Shown here: piece after piece, positions 53,469 through 62,517 of the stretch
How the letters are laid out: every line of letters begins with the position of its first letter
Position numbering within the stretch: the first letter of the stretch is position 1
Source of the DNA: Vibrio echinoideorum
GTDB lineage: Bacteria; Pseudomonadota; Gammaproteobacteria; Enterobacterales; Vibrionaceae
NCBI RefSeq assembly: GCF_024347455.1
Contig: NZ_AP025484.1
Coordinates: 62,001 to 126,000, forward strand
DNA length: 64,000 nucleotides
Direction: 5' to 3'
Notes under the pieces: generated by a model
Told to the model about the DNA's origin: nothing
The model's database searches: none
What the model saw: only the letters and a program-made list of their open reading frames with translations
Position numbers and translations under genes: made by a program

Positions 53469-53883
53469 TTCAATGTTCCTACTTTTTAGTGACTAATATT
53501 ATTTTAAATAAAACTTTATAATAACTTACATTGGCTCTGACTAGTTATAGAGTGGTTGATGCCATCAATAATAGATATGGGTATAAGTAAAGTCATCGAG
53601 TTTATTACCAGTGAAATAAGCCCCTAATGTAAACTAATCAATAAATAAAAACATAATACAAAGTTAAATATCATTGTCCTACTCACAGGGTTAAGTTCAA
53701 GACTGATTCGATATGAATTTCAATGTTTACATTAAAGTCATGCTCATTAGGTGATTGCCACTAGATAATAAAATCCTAGATGTGAATATCTACGTTATTG
53801 ATCCCATTAATTACTTTTCTCAAGTGCGGGTTGTAATTTGGTTCCCCATACCCTTTCAGCTGATGTACAGTTACTCTACTAAT
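53469..53883. other. 415-bp AT-rich stretch without a gene
   Basis: No credible coding sequence or strong hairpin is seen. It lies between the start of the small membrane protein and the end of the lipoprotein gene, so it should include the promoter of the former. Confidence 0.4.
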
Positions 53884-55581
53884 TTAGAAAATGTACACGG
53901 CTCCAGCATTTTTCCAGGAATTATCACTCCAATCGAGAAGAGGATCCGAAGGATGTCCAGGTGCTCCAATAGCAAGCTCATCAGCGCCGGGTTTAAACAT
54001 CATTGACTTCCCGAACTCCTCGTTTACACCACTGACACTATCACCAGTAAAAACGCCTTCCCATGCGTAGTCTCGATCACCATAGTTAGTTAAGTGGTAA
54101 ACATAAACCGCACCGTCTGTATCACCACCAATTTCTAAGGTATCAGGGCTGTGATGAAAACCAAACCCTCGCCATGGGGCCTGTGGGGCGGATACCGCTA
54201 GATAACCGTTGTCACTAAGCGCGATATCAGAACCAAAATTTTGACCTTTAAATGCCTTTACTGGATCTATTGAATCGACGTTTGACCAAAAACCTTTCTG
54301 TGAGTCGTATTTATAACTAAAGACTTTATCAACCCCGGGAGCTCCAACGAGAATAAGGTTTGCGTCTTTATTTATAGTGACTGATGACCCGAAACCACTG
54401 TTTTCAATTGGGATGGGCATTTTCAATACGGTTTCTAAACACCATATATCGGTGTAATGGTTTGGATAGGGGTTAAGACGGTATACATAGACAGTACCAC
54501 CGTGCTTGACTTCGCTACCTGTATCTTTTCGTAATGAATCCATAGGAGAACCAACGACTATAACGTTGTCTTTTGCAATAGCGACACTAGCCCCGAATTT
54601 TGCATCGATAGCTAGATCATCTGGATGCTTTAGTTTTAGTTCACTAGGGTGACGTACTGTTTTAATGCCCGATTCAGGAGCCGATGGAAAGTTGAGATCT
54701 TTATTGAGGAAGAGTGAGACTTCTCCTGCCATATTTTTATTTTTGTGCCCCATGACGATGATACCACCATTATCACCTGAGCTAGCTAAAGCTTGGCCAT
54801 AAGAATCAGTAATAGAACCACTTGAATCGCTGTAATTTTCGAACCAATGTTCTAGGTATCCATTATTATAGTGACTATTTGTTTTGCCAAAAATAACGAG
54901 CGCTTTGTTTTCGTCCGAAGCAGAATACGTCGATGTTGCAAGCATCATGTCTTCGAAAGTGTTACCTATGGCCACTAAGCTATTCGTTGATTTTCGTGCT
55001 TCAGTGTTATAGCTCGTTCTATTCGCTATTTCTTCATCATAATTATAATTGCCATTTTCCTGCGCAGTATAAATACCAACTATATGATTTGATTCTTCAC
55101 CTGAATTGACGATTAAATGATCATTTTTCCAGGTTAGTGCATCGCCAAAGCGAACGTTGCTCGAATCGGAATGCTTAAGGTTAGTTTTAACCCGAATGAC
55201 AGTTTGTTCTAGATTTTTTAATTGAAATTGTGGAGATTGAACAAGACAATAATCATTATTTTTGCAGGCTAGCAGTTCATAATCAGAAGCTGCGGCATCA
55301 AAATCGACGAGGTCGATCTTTAGCTTATATGAAGTACCAGTGATTGATGGTTCAATTACTTCGCTAATTAAGCCATGAGCCGAGGGTCTATAACGTATCA
55401 ACTTATAATGTTTAATTTCTTCAATTTCATTCCATTCTAAAAGTATGCTTTTAGCTTGAATTGACTGGGATACGGTCAGAGAAGAGTTGTCTTGGTGAGT
55501 GTCTGATGATGGAGATGAATCACTTCCACATGCAGACAAGTTTAATGCGGTGAATATAAGAAAAATGTACTTTTTGGTCAT
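53884..55581 (-). CDS. Lipoprotein with FG-GAP-like beta-propeller
   Basis: 565 residues. The N-terminus is a signal peptide with lipobox (LNLSACGSD), then a Ser/Asp-rich linker and a fibronectin-like segment (about 40-120). From about residue 140 come repeats of the FG-GAP/integrin-alpha type: VRFGDALTWKNDHLIV, AKFGASVAIAKDNVIVVGSP, SGFGSSVTINKDANLILVGA, QNFGSDIALSDNGYLAVSAP and EEFGKSMMFKPGADELAIGA, most followed by GxVYVY. This predicts a beta-propeller exposed on a membrane surface, possibly binding calcium, polysaccharide or protein. No partner gene is adjacent. Confidence 0.85.
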   Translation of the reverse strand: MTKKYIFLIFTALNLSACGSDSSPSSDTHQDNSSLTVSQSIQAKSILLEWNEIEEIKHYKLIRYRPSAHGLISEVIEPSITGTSYKLKIDLVDFDAAASDYELLACKNNDYCLVQSPQFQLKNLEQTVIRVKTNLKHSDSSNVRFGDALTWKNDHLIVNSGEESNHIVGIYTAQENGNYNYDEEIANRTSYNTEARKSTNSLVAIGNTFEDMMLATSTYSASDENKALVIFGKTNSHYNNGYLEHWFENYSDSSGSITDSYGQALASSGDNGGIIVMGHKNKNMAGEVSLFLNKDLNFPSAPESGIKTVRHPSELKLKHPDDLAIDAKFGASVAIAKDNVIVVGSPMDSLRKDTGSEVKHGGTVYVYRLNPYPNHYTDIWCLETVLKMPIPIENSGFGSSVTINKDANLILVGAPGVDKVFSYKYDSQKGFWSNVDSIDPVKAFKGQNFGSDIALSDNGYLAVSAPQAPWRGFGFHHSPDTLEIGGDTDGAVYVYHLTNYGDRDYAWEGVFTGDSVSGVNEEFGKSMMFKPGADELAIGAPGHPSDPLLDWSDNSWKNAGAVYIF

Positions 55582-56302
55582 TGTGACCCTCCATAGGTAG
55601 AAATTTAATCCGAAGTGCTGATGAGTACCTTAAACTCTGTCTATTGATTAGTTGAGCCATAGAATAATTACTAATTCTCTTTAAATCTAAATTTAAATCA
55701 TCAACATTACTTTTCAATAAACGTGATATCTAGCACTTTACAAAGACCTTAATTTTCTAATTCGTCAACCTACGAGACAATTATCGACACTATCTTTAAT
55801 ACACGTAACTTAGGAAAATGGAGTGAACAGAGTTTGTATGTGGGGTTTTCTAAAATGATAATAATAATTTTTTAAGCACTTTATTAGAATATTTATATTT
55901 AAATATGTGTCATATTAAGTATGAAATCTAATATGCCTTTCTGTGTGTTGATTATTTAATGTCTAAATTAATGTTCAGTTGTTGATGTGTTATGGGTGAA
56001 TATATACAAAATATCATTGAATACCCCTAGCTAAGTGGTTATTTGTCTTGGGTTTCCAAAATGTACGTTGGGATGTGTAAAATAAGTAAAGCCCTCATGG
56101 AAGATTGTTTTGAGGGTTTTACTGTTCATTTTTATTTGACTATTACAGTCTTCATTTTCCATGGTGTAAATTTTTGAGTGGCTCATTTGTTGGTTCTAAT
56201 GAAACAAGAGCTCGATGATGGAATAATGATATGGAAGCTCTAATCATGAGTAAACCTGCTACGGATGGTCAAAGAAGCGTTACGCTCTAAACGGATTGCT
56301 TC
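55582..56302. other. 721-bp gene-free region with one terminator-like hairpin
   Basis: AT-rich and without a gene. CCCTCA (56092-56097) and TGAGGG (56111-56116), followed by TTTT, form a terminator-like stem. The right part leads to the end of the MATE gene. Confidence 0.45.
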
Positions 56303-57649
56303 TTATGCCATTGGCTCAGCCAAGGCGCTTGAAAAACGCTTCTTATAGCTGCGTAACATGCTTAGGCTGAATATGGCTGTTACGGTTTCCGCGAACAGGA
56401 TACTCGCCCAAATACCTTGTTCTGGGAATAGCTTTGGCAAAATCATGATACCCAATGCGACGAACACAAAACCTCGTCCTAGAGATATCAGTGTTGCTTG
56501 CTTAGGTTTGGCCGTTGCCTGAAACAGGTTGGCGATCACCAAGTTTATGCCCATCAGCGGCACAGCAAAGAAGAAGAACGTCAATGCGGTTGATGACAGT
56601 GCAATCAAATCGCTTGAATCACCCAAATAGAGGGCTGCGATTTGTGGAGCAAACAGGTACACCAGAACCATAAACACCAAGCCGCTACCAATTGCACTTT
56701 TTAAACCTAAGCGAAAAATCGCTTCGATTCGGCTTGGTTGGTTGGCACCATGATTAAAGCTGATGATTGGCTGGCAGGCTTGAGCGATTCCGACCATCAC
56801 AAACAGGGCGAATACCCCGATGTTTGCCGTTAAGCCATAGGCGATAATATGATTCTCACCAAACTGATGCAGCAACACGTAGTTGAACAATAAGATTGTC
56901 ATCGCTGCGGTTACTTCAATGAAGAATGTCGGCGTACCTATTTTTAGGATGCTTGGCAGTTTGCCCAAACCAATCCCTTTTAAGCTCATTTCCAAGGTGC
57001 CTTGTTTACGCACGAAATGGCTTAATAAAATACAAGCGATAACACCTTGAGCAATTGCTGTACCGTAGGCCGCGCCTTTCATGCCCCAGCCAAATTCTAA
57101 GACGAAGAAGTAGTCCAAAACTAGGTTAACCACAGCACCTATCGACATCGCGTAAGTTGCCAATTTTGGGTTGGTATCGTTTCGTACAAAGCATGACATG
57201 ACCCAAGCTAACGAGTACAACACAAAGAATGGCAGCATCACAGACAGGTAATCGTGAGTCAGTTCAGCCATGTAACCAGAAGCGCCCATTAACGCAATCA
57301 TGTCGTCTAAAAAATACAAAGCAATGCTGACTGAAATGGTGCTAAGCACGGCGGTACTGAGCATTGATTGACTAAAAAGTGTTTGGCCAGATGTTGTATT
57401 TCCTTTGCCTACTTCGATAGACATAAGTGCTGCGCCACCAATGCCCACCATCATGGCAATGGCGGTGAATATTGAAAAAGCAGGGATGGTCAAAGCGATA
57501 GCACCAAGCCCATCAGGGCCAACACCGCGTCCGACGAACCAAGCATCTCCCATGATAAAAAGAGACTTGATCACCATGCCCGTTAGTGCGGGCCAAAGGT
57601 ATTGATAAAAGGATTTTGAGATCGGATCGGTTTTGAGATTAATGCCCAT
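56303..57649 (-). CDS. MATE family efflux transporter
   Basis: 448 residues with twelve hydrophobic segments. The family pattern is visible at the N-terminus (FYQYLWPALTGMVIKSLFIM, GDAWFVGRGVG, GLGAIALTIP) and near the middle (GMKGAAYGTAIAQGVIACIL), where MATE proteins repeat the fold. It exports cationic or aromatic compounds against Na+ or H+ across the inner membrane. The AraC-type gene lies 86 bp upstream on the same strand and is the likely regulator. Confidence 0.93.
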   Translation of the reverse strand: MGINLKTDPISKSFYQYLWPALTGMVIKSLFIMGDAWFVGRGVGPDGLGAIALTIPAFSIFTAIAMMVGIGGAALMSIEVGKGNTTSGQTLFSQSMLSTAVLSTISVSIALYFLDDMIALMGASGYMAELTHDYLSVMLPFFVLYSLAWVMSCFVRNDTNPKLATYAMSIGAVVNLVLDYFFVLEFGWGMKGAAYGTAIAQGVIACILLSHFVRKQGTLEMSLKGIGLGKLPSILKIGTPTFFIEVTAAMTILLFNYVLLHQFGENHIIAYGLTANIGVFALFVMVGIAQACQPIISFNHGANQPSRIEAIFRLGLKSAIGSGLVFMVLVYLFAPQIAALYLGDSSDLIALSSTALTFFFFAVPLMGINLVIANLFQATAKPKQATLISLGRGFVFVALGIMILPKLFPEQGIWASILFAETVTAIFSLSMLRSYKKRFSSALAEPMA

Positions 57650-57735
57650 TCCAGAAAGCTCCCAACAAATTGGATGAAATAAAGAGCGAGCATTATCGGA
57701 ACTTAAGTGGATTCTAAAAAGGGATTATCTGCGTG

Positions 57736-58581
57736 TTATGTGGCACTATCTGCACATCGAGTTCGAAACTCTGCGGGTGACTCGTTCATTTGACCGCGAT
57801 AAAAACGACTGAAATAGGCAGGGTCTTCGAAGCCGAGTTCAAAAGCGATGGTTTTAATTGTCTTGGTCGAAAAGATCAATTCACGGTTCGCTTCTAAGAT
57901 GGTTCGGTCGTGGATTAGTTGCGTGACCGTTTTCCCTCGTTCCGCTTTGACAATCTCGTTGATGCGCTTGTTGGTGATCGACAGCGCTTGCGCATAAAAT
58001 TCGCAATGTTTGTGCGTGGCGTAATGTTGCTCAATCAAATCAACAACCTTGTTGACTCGGCTGTCGCGCACTTCACCTTTCAATGAGGATTGGGTGGCGA
58101 AACGTAATATGTAGCGCAGAAAGCTATTCATGAGTGATTCTACCAAATCCCAGTCGCTATCCACTCGCTCACACTCTTCTTTGATCATGGTGAAAATAGG
58201 CAGCAGGTAGCGGTTGCCTTCCTCACTGCAATCCAAATAGGGAGGGCGACTTTGATGCATGGCAAAAACAGTGTCGACTAATTGTGTGTTGCGATGATTG
58301 GTTTTGACAAAACCTGGGGTAAATACCAGTAAACGAGCATTTTCTCCCACCAGTTCTGAGCGGTGCACCTGACCTGGAGCGATGGTAAAAATACGCCCGA
58401 TCTTGTTGTCATAGTCAATGAAATCAATACTCTGACTGCCTAGGTTATCCACGCACCATACCAACTCCCAATATTCATGCCTGTGTGGTTCAAGAAACGC
58501 GTCGTCATCGTTTTTAGACAGCTCAGTGGCACGGCAAGGCTGACCTTTGATGAGTCGAACGTGTTTAATGGGTGCTCTCAT
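57736..58581 (-). CDS. AraC family transcriptional regulator
   Basis: 281 residues. The N-terminal cupin-type sensor domain has EPHRHEYWELVWCV and TIAPGQVHRSELVG. The C-terminal double HTH includes FYAQALSITNKRINEIVKAE and TIKTIAFELGFEDPAYFSRF with the family finish YRGQMNESPAEFR. It is encoded just upstream of the MATE transporter and probably activates it. Confidence 0.93.
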   Translation of the reverse strand: MRAPIKHVRLIKGQPCRATELSKNDDDAFLEPHRHEYWELVWCVDNLGSQSIDFIDYDNKIGRIFTIAPGQVHRSELVGENARLLVFTPGFVKTNHRNTQLVDTVFAMHQSRPPYLDCSEEGNRYLLPIFTMIKEECERVDSDWDLVESLMNSFLRYILRFATQSSLKGEVRDSRVNKVVDLIEQHYATHKHCEFYAQALSITNKRINEIVKAERGKTVTQLIHDRTILEANRELIFSTKTIKTIAFELGFEDPAYFSRFYRGQMNESPAEFRTRCADSAT

Positions 58582-58808
58582 GACGTTCCTTTTCTGAATA
58601 CTGATGTTGTGTAGGCTAAGACAATGGTCGACGATTCTAGTTGTTTCTAATGTAGCCGATTGCGACTTTTAAGTCATTTGCTTGGTGCGTTATTAACTAT
58701 TAACTATTAATTATGAGTCGTTAAACAATGATCGCGGTGAGACCATTTGGAGTGTATGCGGAGGGGAGTGAGGTAGGAGCTTCGATTCGAGTAACTCAAT
58801 AAAACCCA

Positions 58809-58829
58809 AGAAGCTCATTGCGAGCTTCT
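58809..58829. terminator. Hairpin at the end of the DMT transporter gene
   Basis: AGAAGCTC (58809-58816) pairs perfectly with GAGCTTCT (58822-58829) around ATTGC. The minus strand continues with TGGGTTTTATT, giving a weak T-run. Confidence 0.6.
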
Positions 58830-58849
58830 AGGATAAATTAACATAGAGC

Positions 58850-59767
58850 TTAGTTGCTGCTTGCCGTTTTTAGCGTAGAGCGAAGCTTGAAAATTCCCTT
58901 TGGCGCCTTGGTGAGCAAGATGCCGCAAAGCAGGGGAATCATCATAAACAATGATTGTTCAGACAGAACTTCACCATTGACGTAGCAAGAGATCAGTAGA
59001 GCAACTACTGGGAAAATCAGGAAGCAGATAGAAGCTTGGAAAGGTGACGAAACCTGTCCCAGCTTGAAGTAAGCAACAATGCCCCCAACACTCGCTATAA
59101 AGCCTAGGTAAATCACGGCTGAAATCGAATCCCAAGTGAACGATTCAACATTGACGTTTTCACCGATAGCCGAGACAGCGAACAAGAATAGAGAAGCAAT
59201 AAAGCTCGGTAATGCGTTGTAAGTCAGCACTTCAATGCCCTTGCAGTGTTTCTGAACCAACACATACATAACAGCGTGAATGGCGACAGCAAGTCCTAGG
59301 CAAATGGTACCCATTAGGTAATCATCGCCACCCATCTGCATTTCGTTGCCAAGGATTAAACATAGGCTCACAACAGCCGTGATCAAACCGAATATTTGGT
59401 GCTTTGCCAATCGTAGGCCTAGGAATAAGCCAGACATTAGCATGACAGCAACCGGCATGTTCGCGAAGATGATCGACGCTAAACCAGAAGAGATGTATTG
59501 CTCGCCGTAGATCATCAAAGTAAACGGAATCGCGAAGTACATCAGTGCCACAATAAGTAACCACTGACGCTTACCTTTTGGGAACAGGAGTGGTTGATTA
59601 AAGACTTTTGCTAAAACGACTAGCAGAGGTGCTGCAAGGAAAAAGCGCAGTGCAGTGGCAAAAATAGGTGGGATAGAATGCAATGCCACTTCCATAGCGA
59701 ACCAAGTGGTTCCCCAAATTAAGCAAACAGAGACAAAAAGCAAGATAGTTAGAGACTTCGAATTCAT
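58850..59767 (-). CDS. EamA/DMT family transporter
   Basis: 305 residues with ten hydrophobic segments in two EamA repeats. It starts SLTILLFVSVCLIWGTTWFA, with the family WGxxW/F motif, and the second repeat begins around residue 150 (GTICLGLAVAIHAVMYVLVQ). These are inner-membrane exporters of amino acids or other metabolites; substrate unknown. It stands alone on its transcript, next to the broken LysR gene. Confidence 0.92.
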   Translation of the reverse strand: MNSKSLTILLFVSVCLIWGTTWFAMEVALHSIPPIFATALRFFLAAPLLVVLAKVFNQPLLFPKGKRQWLLIVALMYFAIPFTLMIYGEQYISSGLASIIFANMPVAVMLMSGLFLGLRLAKHQIFGLITAVVSLCLILGNEMQMGGDDYLMGTICLGLAVAIHAVMYVLVQKHCKGIEVLTYNALPSFIASLFLFAVSAIGENVNVESFTWDSISAVIYLGFIASVGGIVAYFKLGQVSSPFQASICFLIFPVVALLISCYVNGEVLSEQSLFMMIPLLCGILLTKAPKGIFKLRSTLKTASSN

Positions 59768-60038
59768 GGTGACTACTCATTAATAATTATTTTAAATCAT
59801 AGGCTTGTGGCGCCTTAATGACGTGGCACAGTATAGATAAGTAGTCGGAGAAATTTTTTGTCTTTTTGTCTCTGATTTTGCTTTTTTGTAGAAATAAAAT
59901 CTCCAATCTTACAATTAGAAGTAAATTATTTCTTCAATGTTTATATTTCACAATGTCATTATTCTTTGTGGGGTCAAATTAAATATTAGAAATGGGCCTT
60001 CTAATATTTAATTCTCTTCGTTTGATTGTGTGAGTCAC
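59768..60038. other. Intergenic region between DMT and LysR-remnant genes
   Basis: AT-rich, with no gene seen. It presumably includes the promoter of the DMT gene. Confidence 0.4.
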
Positions 60039-60928
60039 TTATGAATAAGATTCAGCGTGTCGTTTTAGGTCGTCCATAAAAGCTCGAATCCTGGCTGGCA
60101 TTTGCAAGCCATAGTTATGCACGATATAGAAAGGGGCTTTAAGTATCTGCCCTTCCGGCAAAAGGCTCACTAATGTACCTTTGAGTAGTTCTTCTTCAAT
60201 AGCTTGTTTTGGTAAGCAAGCAATGCCTAATCCAGATAAAGCCATCATTTTTATGGTAGGAACACTGTCACCTGTACGATTGGCCTTGAATTGGTAGGTG
60301 TTCACTTTCCCTTTGCTCACTTCAAAACTTCTTTGGCTGTTAATACCTTCCCACTGATTGGCAATATAATCATATTCGGAAAGATCATTTGAGGTGACGG
60401 GTAACTGTAATTGTGTGTTCGCAAGATAGTCTGGGTGGCAGCACAGTACCTGTTGAAGGTCACCAAGCTTTATTGCTCGAGATGTTGAATCAGGTAGGTC
60501 GCCTACTGTGACCGATAGATCTATGTATTTATCGATGAGATTGAGGCGCATATCGCTGGCTAATAATAGAGGTTCGATACGGGGATGGGCTTTCATGAAC
60601 TCACACATCGCCGGTCCAATAAGATTTGTCATCAATGTGTGTGGCGAGGTGATGGTGATGGTGCCTGCAAAATCAGAACAGGACTCGCGTGCTTCTTCCT
60701 CAGCAAGTGTCATTAATTTTCGCATTTCCAAACATCGTTGATACAAGCGCTGACCAGCATCCGTTAGAGATTGTCGATGAGTAGTTTTACATCAAGGTAT
60801 TGCTCAAGTCCTTGTAAATGGTGACTAACGACAGACTTTGATAGCTCTAGCTTATCAGCCGCTTTGGTTATAGAGCCAGACTCTACGATTTGGGCGAATA
60901 CTTGCATACGATGTAATTCGTTTTTCAT
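60039..60928 (-). pseudogene. LysR family regulator, frameshifted
   Basis: The HTH part reads MKNELHRMQVFAQIVESGSI, ITKAADKLELSKSVVSHHLQ and ends in a premature stop after DVKLLIDNL (about 60780). In another frame the protein resumes as THRQSLTDAGQRLYQRCLEM and continues with a full substrate-binding domain to 60039. In relatives the joint reads roughly VKLLNRTT-RRQSLTDAG, so about 10 bases seem to have been lost between the two short ACTAC-like repeats. The start at 60928 is the first that gives a normal HTH. It is divergent from the ABM/RidA operon, its probable target. Confidence 0.85.
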
Positions 60929-61044
60929 TGTTGTTATTGTCTCATTAAATCGAACTATATTTGAAATTCTACTGTATTTATCTATTTTTACAAACAAGTA
61001 AGCTTCTCCTCGTACCTTAACAAAATAAGAAAACGGAGAGAATA

Positions 61045-61350
61045 ATGACTATTTTAGTGCAATTTACCTTGAGCCATACTGAAGATAAAACGGCAGAGAT
61101 CGTTGAGTTTTTTAACGAAATATTGCCAGATACTCGAACTTTCAACGGTAACCTTTCTGCGGAACTTTACCAAAAAGATCTGTCTGAAAACGCCTTGGTT
61201 CTATGCGAAGAATGGGAAAGTACCGCTCACTTCAATGAATACATTGCTTGGCGCAAAGATATTGGCGATTTTGACCGTTTAGGCGCGATGCTTACGGATA
61301 TGCCAATTATCACCGTCATGTCAAAAATCGTCACGACCTCTAAGGCGTAA
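61045..61350 (+). CDS. Antibiotic biosynthesis monooxygenase (ABM) domain protein
   Basis: 101 residues of ferredoxin-like ABM type: TILVQFTLSHTEDKTAEIVE, GNLSAELYQKDLSENALVLC, then EEWESTAHFNEYIAW. Such small dimeric proteins are quinol monooxygenases (YgiN-like) or heme-degrading and dehalogenating relatives. GGAGAG lies upstream. The stop overlaps the ATG of the RidA gene (TAATG), so the two are coupled. Confidence 0.88.
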   Translation: MTILVQFTLSHTEDKTAEIVEFFNEILPDTRTFNGNLSAELYQKDLSENALVLCEEWESTAHFNEYIAWRKDIGDFDRLGAMLTDMPIITVMSKIVTTSKA

Positions 61351-61745
61351 TGATGAATAAGATATGGAGCCCTTCTTCAGTACCCGCTCCGGCCGCTAAT
61401 TATCACCAGTGTGCGTTGATTCCTGCTGGCTCGACGCGGTTACATATAGCCGGGCAACTAGGGATTGATAGCCAAGGTATGGTTGCTGAGAGTGCGGAAG
61501 AACAAATTGTATTAGCTTGGCAAAATTTGAGAGGCGTGCTTCAGGCCAATCAAATGGATGTGGAAGATCTTATCAGTGTAAGGCTGTACTTAGTTGATCG
61601 AAATGATATGCCTGAGTATCAAGCTGCAAAGCAACGCTTGCCTTTCGATGTTGGTGGTCTCCCAACGACATTATTGTTTGTTAGTGGGTTATTTGATGAG
61701 CGATGGAAAGTTGAAATTGAAGCTGAGGCGGCGAAAGTGATTTAG
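61350..61745 (+). CDS. RidA family (YjgF/YER057c/UK114) protein
   Basis: 131 residues. RLHIAGQLGIDSQGMVAES and LAWQNLRGVLQANQMDVEDL, then VRLYLVDRNDMPEYQ, are standard for the family. The conserved active-site Arg that most RidA proteins have near the C-terminus (xRxxVEIE) is replaced by a Lys-containing WKVEIEAEA, so it may not be a classical enamine/imine deaminase. It is co-translated with the ABM-domain gene. The likely role is clearing reactive intermediates of that pathway. Confidence 0.9.
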   Translation: MMNKIWSPSSVPAPAANYHQCALIPAGSTRLHIAGQLGIDSQGMVAESAEEQIVLAWQNLRGVLQANQMDVEDLISVRLYLVDRNDMPEYQAAKQRLPFDVGGLPTTLLFVSGLFDERWKVEIEAEAAKVI

Positions 61746-61798
61746 GGCCATTGCTGTATTCCCAATCTCATTGAGATGGAATCTTAATGGCGTAAAAA

Positions 61799-61829
61799 AC
61801 CCCTTTATTGAATCAGACTATAAAGGGGT
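61799..61829 (-). terminator. Terminator facing the outer-membrane-protein remnant
   Basis: ACCCCTTTAT (61799-61808) pairs with ATAAAGGGGT (61820-61829). On the minus strand the stem is followed by six Ts, so it ended transcription of the now broken minus-strand gene. Confidence 0.8.
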
Positions 61830-61854
61830 GAGAGCTACCACACGAAACGGTAAA

Positions 61855-62086
61855 CTAAAAACGAAGGTTGAAACCTAGCTCGACGCTGCCATCTGAACGA
61901 AATACATCTCCGGGGCTAACGCGCTTTTGACCGAATGTGTATTTCACATAAGGTTCCACCCATTTGGGTTTCAGCGTAAAAGTGACGTCTTGGCTGTTTG
62001 AAGCTTAAGCTTTGATCTAGGTAATTGAATGTTTGTCTTTGATGGTTGTTTGTAGATACAACAAAAGGTATCAATAATCGTTTCAT
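61855..62086 (-). pseudogene. Remnant of an outer-membrane beta-barrel protein gene
   Basis: The minus strand starts MKRLLIPFVVS, like a signal peptide. After a jumbled stretch, in another frame, it reads DVTFTLKPKWVEPYVKYTFG and then GSVELGFNLRF and stop. The last strand with a C-terminal Phe is the mark of outer-membrane porins (a KdgM-like porin is possible). Only the two ends remain; the middle has been deleted. The old terminator (61799-61829) and the upstream hairpin survive. Confidence 0.7.
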
Positions 62087-62103
62087 CGTACCCTCAACTT
62101 TCA

Positions 62104-62134
62104 AAAAAGGAGCCGCTGATAAGCGGCCCCTTTG
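62104..62134. terminator. Hairpin upstream of the porin remnant
   Basis: GCCGCT (62112-62117) pairs with AGCGGC (62122-62127) around GATA, flanked by AAAAAAGG on the left and CCCTTTGCTTTT on the right. It can act in both directions. Confidence 0.7.
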
Positions 62135-62439
62135 CTTTTATATTTATTATTTTGACTAGCGCGATCTTTGACGGCTTGTTTTATTTTCTGACGTTGTTTT
62201 TGTTAAAGAGATTTTGTTTTTACGACTTTGATCCGACCCTAAACCTGAGAGAAATTAACTACGCTCTGCGTCTCTTTTTCATCTTACCTGGCATATTTAT
62301 ATCAATGGTGTTAGCTGATTCTATGTCCGTAATTAGTCGTTCATTTAATTTTCTGCTAGATAGCCTTCTGAATATTAAGATGCTTCAATCGCTAGTTATG
62401 TGGCGTTCCTAGCCGATGAGAGAAGTATAGGGATGGAAC
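62135..62439. other. 305-bp region without a supported gene
   Basis: An open frame (62152-62412) exists but starts at TTG without a ribosome site and its protein resembles nothing I know. I leave the stretch uncalled. Confidence 0.4.
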
Positions 62440-62473
62440 AAAAAAGCCTCTAATCCCTTAAAAGAATAGAGGC
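62440..62473 (-). terminator. Terminator of the LysR gene
   Basis: GCCTCTA (62446-62452) pairs with TAGAGGC (62467-62473). The minus strand continues with six Ts. Confidence 0.85.
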
Positions 62474-62517
62474 CTTAACGATCAGTTATTAATGAAACAG
62501 AGTAAAGAGGGTGATAA

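Noticed and set aside
62152..62412. An 86-residue hydrophobic open frame
   Set aside because: TTG start, no ribosome site, no recognisable family; probably chance in AT-rich sequence.
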